Shown here in pieces: positions 1 to 7,925 of a stretch of 64,000 nt of DNA. Source of the stretch: Nocardia sp. alder85J (lineage in GTDB: Bacteria > Actinomycetota > Actinomycetes > Mycobacteriales > Mycobacteriaceae); NCBI RefSeq assembly GCF_020176955.2, contig NZ_JAIUCZ020000017.1, positions 78,166-142,165 on the forward strand. The letters run 5' to 3'. The notes below the pieces were generated by a model. It was given only the letters and a program-made list of their open reading frames with translations. It was not told the DNA's origin and ran no database searches. Position 1 is the stretch's first letter; each line of letters starts with the position of its first letter. A program made the translations under genes and the position numbers.

Positions 1-484
1 GTCCGATGATCGCATAGGCGAACGACGATTGTCCTTGCCGCAGTTGCGGTTTCAGGCTACTCGGATGATGCGCGGTATTGGTCCAGGCGTCCAGCAGTTG
101 CATCAGCCAGTACCGGTCCGGGCCCATGTCGGGCACCTCCAGCACCATCGGCTCCGCGCGCAGATCCAGCCACGCGCTGGTGTACAACGTGTCCAGATTC
201 ATCCGCACCACCGCGTGATCGGCGGCCGTCGGCAGGGCGCGGGCGTGGTACAAGGCGTTCGCGGTGCCGCTGTGCTCACGCGTGACATCCATCAGCACCA
301 GCGGATAACCGAAGATGTAGGCGTCGGTGGCGACCGCGACCGGGTCACCGGCGGCGCCGGTCACGCTGTTGCCGGTCATGGTCGGCGCGGCCTTCCGATC
401 ACCGGTGCCACAGCCCGCGAGTCCCGCGCTCGCCGCCAGCGCCGCGCCGAACAACGAGCGCCGCGACAACCCACCGTGCTGCAT
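1..484 (-). CDS. DUF1254 lipoprotein, C-terminal part beyond window
   Basis: The first 161 residues are present; the rest lies left of the window. The protein opens with SRRSLF (residues 7-12), a hydrophobic stretch and the lipobox LAGC with Cys25, so it is probably exported by the Tat route and lipid-anchored. Mature sequence has the features of the DUF1254 family, such as AYIFGYPLVLMDVT followed by NALYHARALP and MNLDTLYTSAWLDL. DUF1254 proteins have no settled biochemical role. The start is the ATG behind AGGGAGC. It lies 76 bases downstream of the ZIP transporter on the same strand and could be cotranscribed. Confidence 0.85.
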   Translation of the reverse strand, partial: MQHGGLSRRSLFGAALAASAGLAGCGTGDRKAAPTMTGNSVTGAAGDPVAVATDAYIFGYPLVLMDVTREHSGTANALYHARALPTAADHAVVRMNLDTLYTSAWLDLRAEPMVLEVPDMGPDRYWLMQLLDAWTNTAHHPSSLKPQLRQGQSSFAYAIIG

Positions 485-560
485 GCCTGCTCCCTTCCGG
501 ATTCCGCCCCACCCCGGGGCCGCCACCGTACAGCTAACCGGACGGCGGCGGCACCGACCG

Positions 561-1292
561 TCATCGACTCAGCTCGGCGACCAGCAACATCGCCAGTACG
601 CCCGCGATCGTGCACACCAGCGGACCGTGGGAGGGTTTGCCCGCGTGCGCCTCCGGCAAAATATCGGCAGTGGCCAGATACAGCAGGAATCCGGCGAAGT
701 AGCCCAGATAGAGACCGACCACCTCGGCGGGCACCCGCAGCAGCGTGCCCGCCACCGCGCCGGCCACCGGCGCGAGCGCGTCCAGGCCGAGCATGAGCAG
801 GCCGCGGCGGCGCGCGTTGCCGTAGAGCGTGGTGACGGTGAAAGTGTTGAACCCGTCGGCGAAATCGTGGCAGATCACCGCGATCGACACCGCCGCGCCG
901 ACGGCCGCCCCGGCCTGGAAGCCGAATCCGATGCTCAGGCCGTCGAGCAGACTGTGCACGACCAGCCCGCCACCGGCGAGCATCCCCACCGACTCGAAAC
1001 CGTGCTTGTGCGCACCGTATTCGGGTTCGTAACCGGTGTGCAGGGCGACAGTCTGCTCGATGACGTGCACGGTCAGGAAGCCCAGCACCGCGGTGAGCAG
1101 CGCGACCGGCACGTGCAGCAGCGTCCGGCCGGTGGCGTCCAGCGCCTCGGGCAGCAGGTCGAAGAACACCACTCCGAGCATCACACCCGCCGCCGTGCCC
1201 AGGACCAGCCGTTTGCTCTCGCCGATGTGGATCGCCACGACGCCACCGACGAGCGTCGTGCACATCGACAGCACGGCCAGCAGAATCGCCAC
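561..1292 (-). CDS. ZIP-family metal transporter
   Basis: Inner-membrane divalent-metal permease, most likely for zinc. About 243 residues with hydrophobic segments along the whole length. The two metal-path motifs of the ZIP family are visible: HSLLDGLSIG and, one helix on, HDFADGFNTF. A short variable loop carries HTGYEPEYGAHKHG, a histidine-bearing segment of the kind that often binds metal. The reading frame is open as far as 1451, but that extension overlaps the divergent adh start and looks non-coding, so I chose the GTG just before AILLAVLSM. An internal ATG (MCTTLVGG) is an alternative. Specificity cannot be read from sequence alone. Confidence 0.85.
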   Translation of the reverse strand: MAILLAVLSMCTTLVGGVVAIHIGESKRLVLGTAAGVMLGVVFFDLLPEALDATGRTLLHVPVALLTAVLGFLTVHVIEQTVALHTGYEPEYGAHKHGFESVGMLAGGGLVVHSLLDGLSIGFGFQAGAAVGAAVSIAVICHDFADGFNTFTVTTLYGNARRRGLLMLGLDALAPVAGAVAGTLLRVPAEVVGLYLGYFAGFLLYLATADILPEAHAGKPSHGPLVCTIAGVLAMLLVAELSR

Positions 1293-1449
1293 CGACCCAG
1301 CATGTGCGATCGGCCCGGCCCGCGGTCCGGGCCCCGAGCGCAGGATGCCGAACCGATATGCCGGGAAGTTGCACCCGGACCGGCGGAACACCTGTGTGCG
1401 GCCCCGGTGCCACTTGCGCCCGAATTCATGCGGCGGTAGGCATGGTGCC

Positions 1450-2502
1450 ATGAGTACAGCTGCCGCCTACGCCGTCACCTCCCCCGACGGCCGCTTCGAG
1501 AAGACGACGATCCAGCGGCGGGATCTGCTCCCGCACGACGTGCTCATCGACGTCCGGTACGCCGGTATCTGTCACTCCGACATCCACACCGCGCGCAACG
1601 AATGGCACGGCACCCGCTACCCCTGCGTGCCCGGTCACGAGATCGCGGGCATCGTCGCCGCGGTCGGGTCCGCGGTCACCCGATTCCAGGTGGGCGATCG
1701 GGTCGGCGTCGGGGTGATGGTCGACTCGTGCGGCCGCTGCGAATTCTGCCTGGCCGGTGAGGAGCAGTTCTGCGCCAACGGCAACACCATGACCTACAAC
1801 GGCACCGTCCCCGAGGAGTTGCAGGCCGGCGGCTACACCCTCGGCGGCTACTCGTCGCAGGTGGTGGTCACCGAACACTTCGTCGTCTCGATCCCCGACA
1901 GCCTCGGCCTGGACGTGGCCGCCCCGCTGCTGTGTGCCGGCATCACGCTGTATTCGCCGCTGCGGCACTGGAATGCCGGGCCCGGCAAACAGGTCGCGGT
2001 GGTCGGCATGGGCGGCCTCGGCCACGTCGGCGTCAAGATCGCGGCGGCGATGGGCGCCGAGGTCACGGTGCTCAGCCAGTCGCTGAGCAAACAGGAGGAC
2101 GGCCTGCGCTTCGGCGCACAGCACTACTACGCCACCAGCGACCGGAAGACCTTCCGGGAGTTGCGCAACCGCTTCGACCTCATCGTCAACACCGTCTCCG
2201 CCGACCTGCCGATCAACAACTACATGCGCCTGCTGAAGACCGACGGCACCCTGGTGATCCTCGGTCTGCCCGACGGCGACCTGTCGGTGGCCCCGTTCAC
2301 CCTCACCAACTATCGCCGCTCCCTGTCCGGCTCCACCATCGGCAGCATCGCCGAAACCCAGGAGATGCTGAACTTCTGCGCCGAACACAACATCGGCGCC
2401 GAGATCGAGACCATCTCCGCCGACCGCATCGACGAAGCATACGAGCGCGTCGTAGCCAGCGACGTCCGTTACCGCTTCGTCATAGACGCTGGCAGCTTCT
2501 AG
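1450..2502 (+). CDS. adhC: Zinc-dependent alcohol dehydrogenase, AdhC/cinnamyl type
   Basis: Medium-chain NAD(P)-dependent alcohol dehydrogenase of 350 residues, cytosolic, interconverting alcohols and aldehydes. Catalytic zinc ligands are Cys41 (GICHSDIH), His63-Glu64 (PGHE) and Cys162; the structural zinc lobe has Cys94, Cys97, Cys100 and Cys108. The Rossmann motif GMGGLGHVG is at about 186-194. The sequence follows the mycobacterial AdhC pattern (AGICHSDIHT, LLCAGITLYSPLRHW) throughout. It is transcribed divergently from the ZIP transporter and converges on the glutamine-synthetase-like gene. The physiological substrate is unknown; the family prefers aromatic and medium-chain aldehydes. 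Confidence 0.93.
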   Translation: MSTAAAYAVTSPDGRFEKTTIQRRDLLPHDVLIDVRYAGICHSDIHTARNEWHGTRYPCVPGHEIAGIVAAVGSAVTRFQVGDRVGVGVMVDSCGRCEFCLAGEEQFCANGNTMTYNGTVPEELQAGGYTLGGYSSQVVVTEHFVVSIPDSLGLDVAAPLLCAGITLYSPLRHWNAGPGKQVAVVGMGGLGHVGVKIAAAMGAEVTVLSQSLSKQEDGLRFGAQHYYATSDRKTFRELRNRFDLIVNTVSADLPINNYMRLLKTDGTLVILGLPDGDLSVAPFTLTNYRRSLSGSTIGSIAETQEMLNFCAEHNIGAEIETISADRIDEAYERVVASDVRYRFVIDAGSF

Positions 2503-2543
2503 GCTGTATCTCGGCCTCCGCTCGGCACGTTCGAGGTCGCCCC

Positions 2544-3926
2544 TCAATACCGCCAGCGGGTGCGGGCGATGACCTCGTCGGGAGTACACCCGGCGAGGGC
2601 GGCGATCTCGCCACGCCGGACCGTCGCCACCGTGTCGACGAGGCTGTCGCCGAAGGCCTTGCCCAGTACGGGATCCGCCTCGAAAATGGTGATGGCGTCG
2701 GCCAGAGTGGCAGGCAGAGCATGGATCCCGGCAGCAGCGCGCTGCTCCGGGGTGAGCGCCCCGGGGTCGACGTCGACCGGGGCGGGCAACCGCACCGAGT
2801 CCGCCAACCCCGCCGCACCGGCGGCCAGCAGCCCGGCCAGCAGCAGATACGGATTCGCGGTGGCATCGAAGCACTTCACCTCGATATTCGCCGCCCGCTC
2901 CCGCTCTCCCGCACACCCGCTCACGTACCGCAACGCCGCCTCCCGATTCTCCCGCCCCCAGCACGCGAACACCCCGGCCCACTGCGACGGCAGCAACCGC
3001 AGATAGCTTGCGACGGAAGCACATCCGACCGCCATCAGGGCAGGCAGACGAGCCAGTATCCCCCCAGCGAAATGCTCACCGTCGCCGGTCGGCCCGCAGG
3101 GCCCGTCACCCCCGGACATCACATTGACCCCGTCCCGCCACAGACTCAGATGCACATGCCCACCGTTGCCGACCGCCTCGGGAACCACCTTGGGCGCGAA
3201 CGAGACTCGCATATCGTGCGCCACACCGACCGCCCGCACGGTCTCCCGGACCAACACCAGCGTATCCGCCGCCCCCACCGGATCGGCCGCGGCGAAAGAC
3301 ACTTCGAACTGCCCCGCGGAATACTCCGGATGCACCTGATCGACGGCCACCCCACTGTCCCCCAACGCGACCATCACATCCCGCAGATAATCCGCCAGCC
3401 CCGACACCCGAGCCATCCCGTACGCCGGCGCCGTGGTCACCGGCACGAACCGATCGTCACCGGTCTGCCACCCCACCATCCACTCCACCTCGAACCCGGC
3501 CCGCACCGACCACCCCCCACCCGCCAGTTCATCCACCACCCGCCGCAACAACAAGCGCGAATCCCGCGGATGCACCCCACCCTCCTGGTCGTACCGATCC
3601 CCGGGCGCCCACGCCCACCCCGGCATCGCCGCCGACACCACCACCCGATCCGGATCCGGATGCAACCGCAGATCCCCCACCGGCCCCCCGGCATACCGCC
3701 CCGCCACAATACTGTCGTCCGACAGAAACACGTCGAACACCGGCGAAGCCCCGACCCCCCACGCCGCCACGTGCGAAAACCGCTGTACCGGAACAGTCTT
3801 CACCCGGACAATCCCAGCGGTATCCACCCATGTCACCGCCACCCCCACCACCCCCCGCTCCAGCAACTCCCCCACGATCCCCTCTGCCCGCCGCCTCCTC
3901 CGCTCCCGCTCCTCCCCCGTCAACAC
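2544..3926 (-). CDS. Glutamine synthetase-like (GlnA3/GlnA4-type) ligase
   Basis: ATP-dependent amine ligase fold of about 460 residues. Glutamine-synthetase signatures are all present: the glutamate loop FEVEW, HPEYSAGQFEVSF, the ATP/ammonia motif NGGHVHLS, the arginine motif RENREAALRY and NIEVKCFDATANPYL near the C-terminus. The N-terminal VDTAGIVRVKTVPV segment replaces the beta-grasp seen in GlnA1 and is typical of the GlnA3/GlnA4-like actinobacterial paralogues, several of which glutamylate polyamines or other amines rather than ammonia. I placed the start at the GTG giving MLTGEER; the frame is open 18 bases further to a TTG. Substrate is not inferable from the sequence. Confidence 0.85.
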   Translation of the reverse strand: MLTGEERERRRRRAEGIVGELLERGVVGVAVTWVDTAGIVRVKTVPVQRFSHVAAWGVGASPVFDVFLSDDSIVAGRYAGGPVGDLRLHPDPDRVVVSAAMPGWAWAPGDRYDQEGGVHPRDSRLLLRRVVDELAGGGWSVRAGFEVEWMVGWQTGDDRFVPVTTAPAYGMARVSGLADYLRDVMVALGDSGVAVDQVHPEYSAGQFEVSFAAADPVGAADTLVLVRETVRAVGVAHDMRVSFAPKVVPEAVGNGGHVHLSLWRDGVNVMSGGDGPCGPTGDGEHFAGGILARLPALMAVGCASVASYLRLLPSQWAGVFACWGRENREAALRYVSGCAGERERAANIEVKCFDATANPYLLLAGLLAAGAAGLADSVRLPAPVDVDPGALTPEQRAAAGIHALPATLADAITIFEADPVLGKAFGDSLVDTVATVRRGEIAALAGCTPDEVIARTRWRY

Positions 3927-4083
3927 CCGCACCACGCCACCCAACCCACCGCCTCCGCATCACCATCGACCACCGGACACCCAACATTCGTCACCACACC
4001 CCGAAAGGCGCGGTCGCGATCGGAGCGCCGGTTGTCGGATACCCCGGCGGCCAGATCGCACCCTGCCGTGGAGCTACGACCCG

Positions 4084-4221
4084 GTAACCCAGGGCCGAGT
4101 CTCCCGAATCGAGAAGGGCGAGGTCTCCGGCTACGAGATCCTCGCCCGGTACGCGACGGCGCTCGGAGGCCTTCTCCACCGAGCCATCTACGTCGACGAC
4201 GGAAACATCACCGCGATCGCT
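4084..4221 (+). pseudogene. Remnant of an XRE-type helix-turn-helix gene
   Basis: Roughly 46 codons read as the second half of a small Cro/C1-type regulator: VTQGRVSRIEKGEVSGYEI (recognition helix region), then LARYATALGG and a short strand before GNITAIA. Full proteins of this kind have another 30-40 residues upstream carrying helices 1 and 2; no in-frame sequence here resembles them, and the frame has no credible start. After GNITAIA the frame runs on into non-coding composition. I read this as a decayed fragment, in an otherwise empty 520-base gap between the glutamine-synthetase-like gene and the MetE-like gene. Confidence 0.5.
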
Positions 4222-4393
4222 GGACTCCATCGAGACATGAACGGCACCAAGCGAATTCAGCCCACCGCGACACAGGCACACGCGGAAACGCAAGGGCGGC
4301 CGCGGATATTTCCACAGTCGCCTCGTCGTGTCCGTCCCGGTATTCCGACCGCATCGCGATCCTGGGCAGTATCCGCTGACCGCCGGAGCGATT

Positions 4394-4425
4394 GAGGCGG
4401 GTGCGGATACTTCCGCACCCGCCTC
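4394..4425 (-). terminator. Hairpin after the MetE-like gene
   Basis: Perfect 14-base stem (GAGGCGGGTGCGGA against its complement) with a 4-base loop, beginning 24 bases past the stop codon of the MetE-like gene. There is no clear U-tract, as is usual in GC-rich actinobacteria. Confidence 0.75.
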
Positions 4426-4448
4426 GTTCGTCTCCCCGGCCCGACGAT

Positions 4449-6764
4449 TCAGGCCGGCGCGTGGTCCGCTTGTTCGGCGCGCCTCCGAACTCGGCGGGCC
4501 GCCGCGACCAGGTTGCGCAGGGAGGGTTCCAGTTGCCAGTAGTGGCGGGTTTTCAGGCCGCCGTCGGGGTTGGCCCACAGGCGGTGGGGGGTGACGGCCG
4601 CGGCGGCGGCGGTCAGGAGTTCGTCGAGTTCGTCGATGTCGGGGATGCGGGCCGAGCGGCTCTCGTAGATGCCGGGGCCCACGCCGTGGGACAGGCCGTG
4701 GCCGCCGGCGGCGTCCTCGTTGAGGGCGTTCAGCACCCATTCGATGGAGCGGGTGGCGACGATGGCGGTGACGTCGGCGTCGAGTTCCTCGATCGCCTGG
4801 ACGATTTCGGCGCGGCCGGAATAGGCGATGTGCGTGTGGATCTGGGTGTCGGCGCGGACGCCGGAGGTGGCGAGGCGGAAGGCGTTCACCGCCCAGCGCA
4901 GGTATTCGTGGCGGCCGCTGCGGCGCAGGGGCAGCAGTTCCCGGATCGACGGTTCGTCGACCTGGATGATCGCCACCCCGGCCCGTTCCAGATCGGCCAG
5001 TTCGTCGCGGAGGGCCAGGGCCACCTGGTCGGCCGTCTCGTGCAGCGGCTGGTCCTGTCGCACGAACGAGCGGGCCACCATCGTGACCGGGCCGGTGACG
5101 ATGCCCTTCACCGGTTTGCCGGTGAGCGACTGCGCGTAGGTGATCCACTCCACGGTCATCGGCCGCGGCCGGGCCACGTCCCCGTACAGGATCGGCGGGC
5201 GCACGCAGCGCGAGCCGTACACCTGCACCCAGCCGAAGTGGGTGGTGGCGAAGCCGTCCAGCAGTTCCGCGAAGTACTGCACCATGTCGTTGCGCTCGTG
5301 CTCGCCGTGCACCAGCACATCCAGGCCGATGTCCTCCTGCAACCGGATGGTCGACTCGATCTCGGCCTCGATCCGCTTGCGGTACTCCGCCATCGACAAC
5401 CGGCCCTCGCCGAGTTCGTAGCGGGCCTGCCGGATCGTATCGGTCTGCGGGAACGAGCCCAGCGTGGTGGCGGGCACCAGCGGCAGATCCAGTCGTGCCC
5501 GTTGCGCGGCGGCGCGCCGCAGGTACGGTTCCCGCTCGCGCATCTGTGGCGTCACGGCGTAGACCCGTTGCCGCACAGCGTGTTTCTGCTTGAAGTGCAC
5601 CTCGCGCGGGCGCTGCCGCCAACTCGGCGACGGCCCTTCGGTCAGCGCCTTGGCCAGCGAAACGACTTCCAGCACTTTCTGTTTCGCGAAGGCGAGCCGA
5701 TCCGCCACATGCCCTTCGATGTCGTACTCGACGAGCAGGTCATAAGGCACGTGCAACAACGTGGACCCGGTCGACACCACCAGATCCGGGCACACCTGCG
5801 ACAACTGGTGCAGGTACTGCAAGGTCACGTAGCGATCAGCGCGCCACACATTGGTGCCGCTGATCACGCCCGCGTACAAGCGCTTTCGCCGAATTCCCGG
5901 AATCGCCGCCAGCTCCTCGGGCCGGATCCGGTGCGCGGCCAGGTCGAGCCCGATGGCCTCCACCGCCGTCCCCGCCAGAATCCGCACCGCCTCCCCGAAA
6001 TCACCGTACTGCCCGGTGACGAGCATCCGCGGCCGCAGCGGCGCCGTCGAAAGCCGTTGGTACGCAACCTCGAACGCCGCCAACTCGGCAGCCGTCCGAT
6101 CACTGGTGAAACACGGCTCGTCCAGTTGCACACAGGTCGCCCCGCGCTTGGCGAGGAGCTCGAACAACTCCTCGTACACCGGCAACAACCGATCCAGCAG
6201 TGTCAGCCGATCGAATTCGGTCTCGCCGGGCACCTGCCCCGCCTTGGACAGCAACAACAACGACATCGGCCCCAGCGCCACCGGCCGCAACTCGATCCCG
6301 GCCGCCATCGCCCGATCGAACTCGTCGAGCACCGCCTCCGGATGCAACGAGAACGCGGTATCGGCATCCAGTTCCGGCTGCCGGTAGTGATAACTGGTGT
6401 CGAACAACCGAACCAGCTCCAGCGGCGGCAGATCCGGCCGCCCCCGCGCCATCAGGAAGTAGAAGTCCAGCGGATCCAATTCGTCACGGTACGGTTCGAA
6501 CCGCTGCGGCACCGCCCCGAACAACAACGCATTGTCCAGCACATGGTCATAGAACGAGAACGTATTCCCCGGCACCTGAGTCAGCCCGGCAGCGTGGAGC
6601 TCGGCGAACTGCGCCTCCTGAATCTCCCGCCCGACCGCCAGCAACTTCGCCCGCGACAGCTCACCGTGCCAGTAAGCCTCGAGCGCACGTTTGAGCTCCC
6701 GATGCGGCCCGATCCTCGGATACCCGAGAATGCTCGACCCGAAGCCGTTTGCCACATTGACCAT
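4449..6764 (-). CDS. metE: MetE-family cobalamin-independent methionine synthase homologue lacking zinc ligands
   Basis: Full-length MetE homologue (771 residues) with both barrel domains. The N-terminal half starts SSILGYPRIGPHRELKRALE and the catalytic half keeps TLGSFPQT, VHGEHERNDM, GSRCVRPP, KGIVTGPVTM and QVDEPSIRELLPLRRS. The zinc site of MetE is His641, Cys643, Glu665 and Cys726 in E. coli. Here only the histidine remains (His645 in QIHTHIAYSG): the next ligand is Ala647, the glutamate is Val669 (DVTAIVATRS) and the last cysteine is Gly735 (NPDGGLKTR). The tryptophan in the usual WSF motif is also Arg. Zinc activates the homocysteine thiol in MetE, so ordinary methionine synthesis is doubtful. 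The start is the ATG preceded by GAGAGGAG; an upstream ATG at 6800 is less likely. Confidence 0.9.
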   Translation of the reverse strand: MVNVANGFGSSILGYPRIGPHRELKRALEAYWHGELSRAKLLAVGREIQEAQFAELHAAGLTQVPGNTFSFYDHVLDNALLFGAVPQRFEPYRDELDPLDFYFLMARGRPDLPPLELVRLFDTSYHYRQPELDADTAFSLHPEAVLDEFDRAMAAGIELRPVALGPMSLLLLSKAGQVPGETEFDRLTLLDRLLPVYEELFELLAKRGATCVQLDEPCFTSDRTAAELAAFEVAYQRLSTAPLRPRMLVTGQYGDFGEAVRILAGTAVEAIGLDLAAHRIRPEELAAIPGIRRKRLYAGVISGTNVWRADRYVTLQYLHQLSQVCPDLVVSTGSTLLHVPYDLLVEYDIEGHVADRLAFAKQKVLEVVSLAKALTEGPSPSWRQRPREVHFKQKHAVRQRVYAVTPQMREREPYLRRAAAQRARLDLPLVPATTLGSFPQTDTIRQARYELGEGRLSMAEYRKRIEAEIESTIRLQEDIGLDVLVHGEHERNDMVQYFAELLDGFATTHFGWVQVYGSRCVRPPILYGDVARPRPMTVEWITYAQSLTGKPVKGIVTGPVTMVARSFVRQDQPLHETADQVALALRDELADLERAGVAIIQVDEPSIRELLPLRRSGRHEYLRWAVNAFRLATSGVRADTQIHTHIAYSGRAEIVQAIEELDADVTAIVATRSIEWVLNALNEDAAGGHGLSHGVGPGIYESRSARIPDIDELDELLTAAAAAVTPHRLWANPDGGLKTRHYWQLEPSLRNLVAAARRVRRRAEQADHAPA

Positions 6765-6913
6765 GAGCGGACTCCTCTCAGAGCTGCGGTCCCGGGTCAC
6801 CTGTTGCGCAGCTGGTCGCCGGTGAGCTGATCCGGCGAATTGGTAAACCTGTTGTGCCGAGGTGGATCACAGTCGCAACCACCTCCGTTCGCGGCCGAGC
6901 GAAGCGAGGCACA

Positions 6914-7774
6914 TCAATACTGATAGAAGCCCGCGCCGGCTTTCTTGCCGAGCAGACCGGCCTCGACCATCCGCATCAGCAACGGCGGCGCCGAGTACAG
7001 CGGCTCCTTGAACTCGGCATACATCGAATCGGCAATGGACTTCACCGTATCCAGCCCCACCAGATCGGTCAGCGCCAACGGCCCCATCGGATGCGCGCAC
7101 CCGAGCACCATCGCCTTGTCGACATCCTCCTTGGTGGCGAATCCCGATTCCACCATCCGGATGGCCGACAGCAGATACGGCACCAGCAGCGCGTTCACCA
7201 CGAATCCGGACCGATCCGCCGACCGCACCACCTGCTTACCGAGCACGGTGCCCGCGAACGCCTCCGCCCGCCGCAACACCGCCTCACTGGTCTTCAACGT
7301 GGTGACCAGCTCCACCAACGGCAGCACCGGCACCGGATTGAAGAAGTGCATCCCGACGACCCGCTCCGGATTGGCCGTCGCCACCGCGATCTTCATGATC
7401 GGGATCGAGGAGGTGTTGGAGGCGAGCACCGCGTCCGGATCGGTGACCACCTTGTCGAGTTCGGCGAAGATCGAGGTCTTCACCTCCTCGTTCTCCACGA
7501 CCGCCTCGACCACGAGCTGCCGGTCGGCGAAGTCACCGAGGTCGGAGGTGAAGCGCAGCCGCCAGGCGGTCTGCTCCCGCTCCCGTTCGGTGAGCTTGCC
7601 GCTGGACACCCCGCGATCCAGCGACCGCAGGATGCGGGACCGGCCGGCGGCGGCCAGTTCCCGGGTGGGTTCGAACACGAGCACATCCACGTGCGCCCGC
7701 GCGCAGACCTCCGCGATGCCGGCGCCCATCTGCCCGGCGCCGACGACGCCGACGCGCTGAATCTTCTCGCTCAT
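6914..7774 (-). CDS. fadB2: 3-hydroxybutyryl-CoA dehydrogenase
   Basis: Cytosolic NAD(P)-dependent 3-hydroxyacyl-CoA dehydrogenase of 286 residues, interconverting 3-hydroxybutyryl-CoA and acetoacetyl-CoA. Rossmann motif GVVGAGQMGAGIAE at 8-21, catalytic region with SNTSS and HFFNPVPVLPLVE, and the C-terminal domain ending GKKAGAGFYQY. No enoyl-CoA hydratase domain is attached, so it is the stand-alone FadB2/Hbd type. A strong ribosome site (CAGGAG) sits before the ATG. It follows aceA on the same strand, as in mycobacteria, but a hairpin separates the two, so cotranscription would need read-through. Confidence 0.95.
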   Translation of the reverse strand: MSEKIQRVGVVGAGQMGAGIAEVCARAHVDVLVFEPTRELAAAGRSRILRSLDRGVSSGKLTEREREQTAWRLRFTSDLGDFADRQLVVEAVVENEEVKTSIFAELDKVVTDPDAVLASNTSSIPIMKIAVATANPERVVGMHFFNPVPVLPLVELVTTLKTSEAVLRRAEAFAGTVLGKQVVRSADRSGFVVNALLVPYLLSAIRMVESGFATKEDVDKAMVLGCAHPMGPLALTDLVGLDTVKSIADSMYAEFKEPLYSAPPLLMRMVEAGLLGKKAGAGFYQY

Positions 7775-7826
7775 GTCCCGCTCCTGCTGGTGATTCGGCG
7801 GTGGTGGTTTCAGGTACTGGTGGCAA

Positions 7827-7862
7827 GGGCCGGGATCCAGGTGTGCAGCTGGATCCCGGCCC
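7827..7862 (-). terminator. Hairpin between aceA and fadB2
   Basis: Perfect 14-base stem GGGCCGGGATCCAG / CTGGATCCCGGCCC with an 8-base loop, 63 bases after the aceA stop codon and 52 bases before the fadB2 start. It probably ends or attenuates aceA transcription. Confidence 0.75.
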
Positions 7863-7925
7863 GAGCCGGCCGCCCGCGAGGGGCGACGGCGGTCATCCCG
7901 GATGCGAAACGGGACAGCCGCATTC

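Noticed and set aside
1293..1451. N-terminal extension of the ZIP transporter to 1451
   Set aside because: It would overlap the adhC start, has an Arg/Pro-rich non-membrane composition, and the conserved part begins after the GTG at 1292.
1441..1452. CATGG-TG-CCATG near-palindrome at the adhC start
   Set aside because: Short, imperfect at its centre and overlapping the start codon; not distinguishable from chance.
3991..6830. Very long ORFs on both strands overlapping the MetE-like gene
   Set aside because: They are shadows of a conserved gene; their products are Arg/Pro/His-rich with no domains and the true frame has family-wide motifs.
6765..6913. Possible cobalamin or SAM riboswitch before the MetE-like gene
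   Set aside because: I could not find the conserved cores (B12 box or SAM-type loops) and the leader is only about 150 bases.
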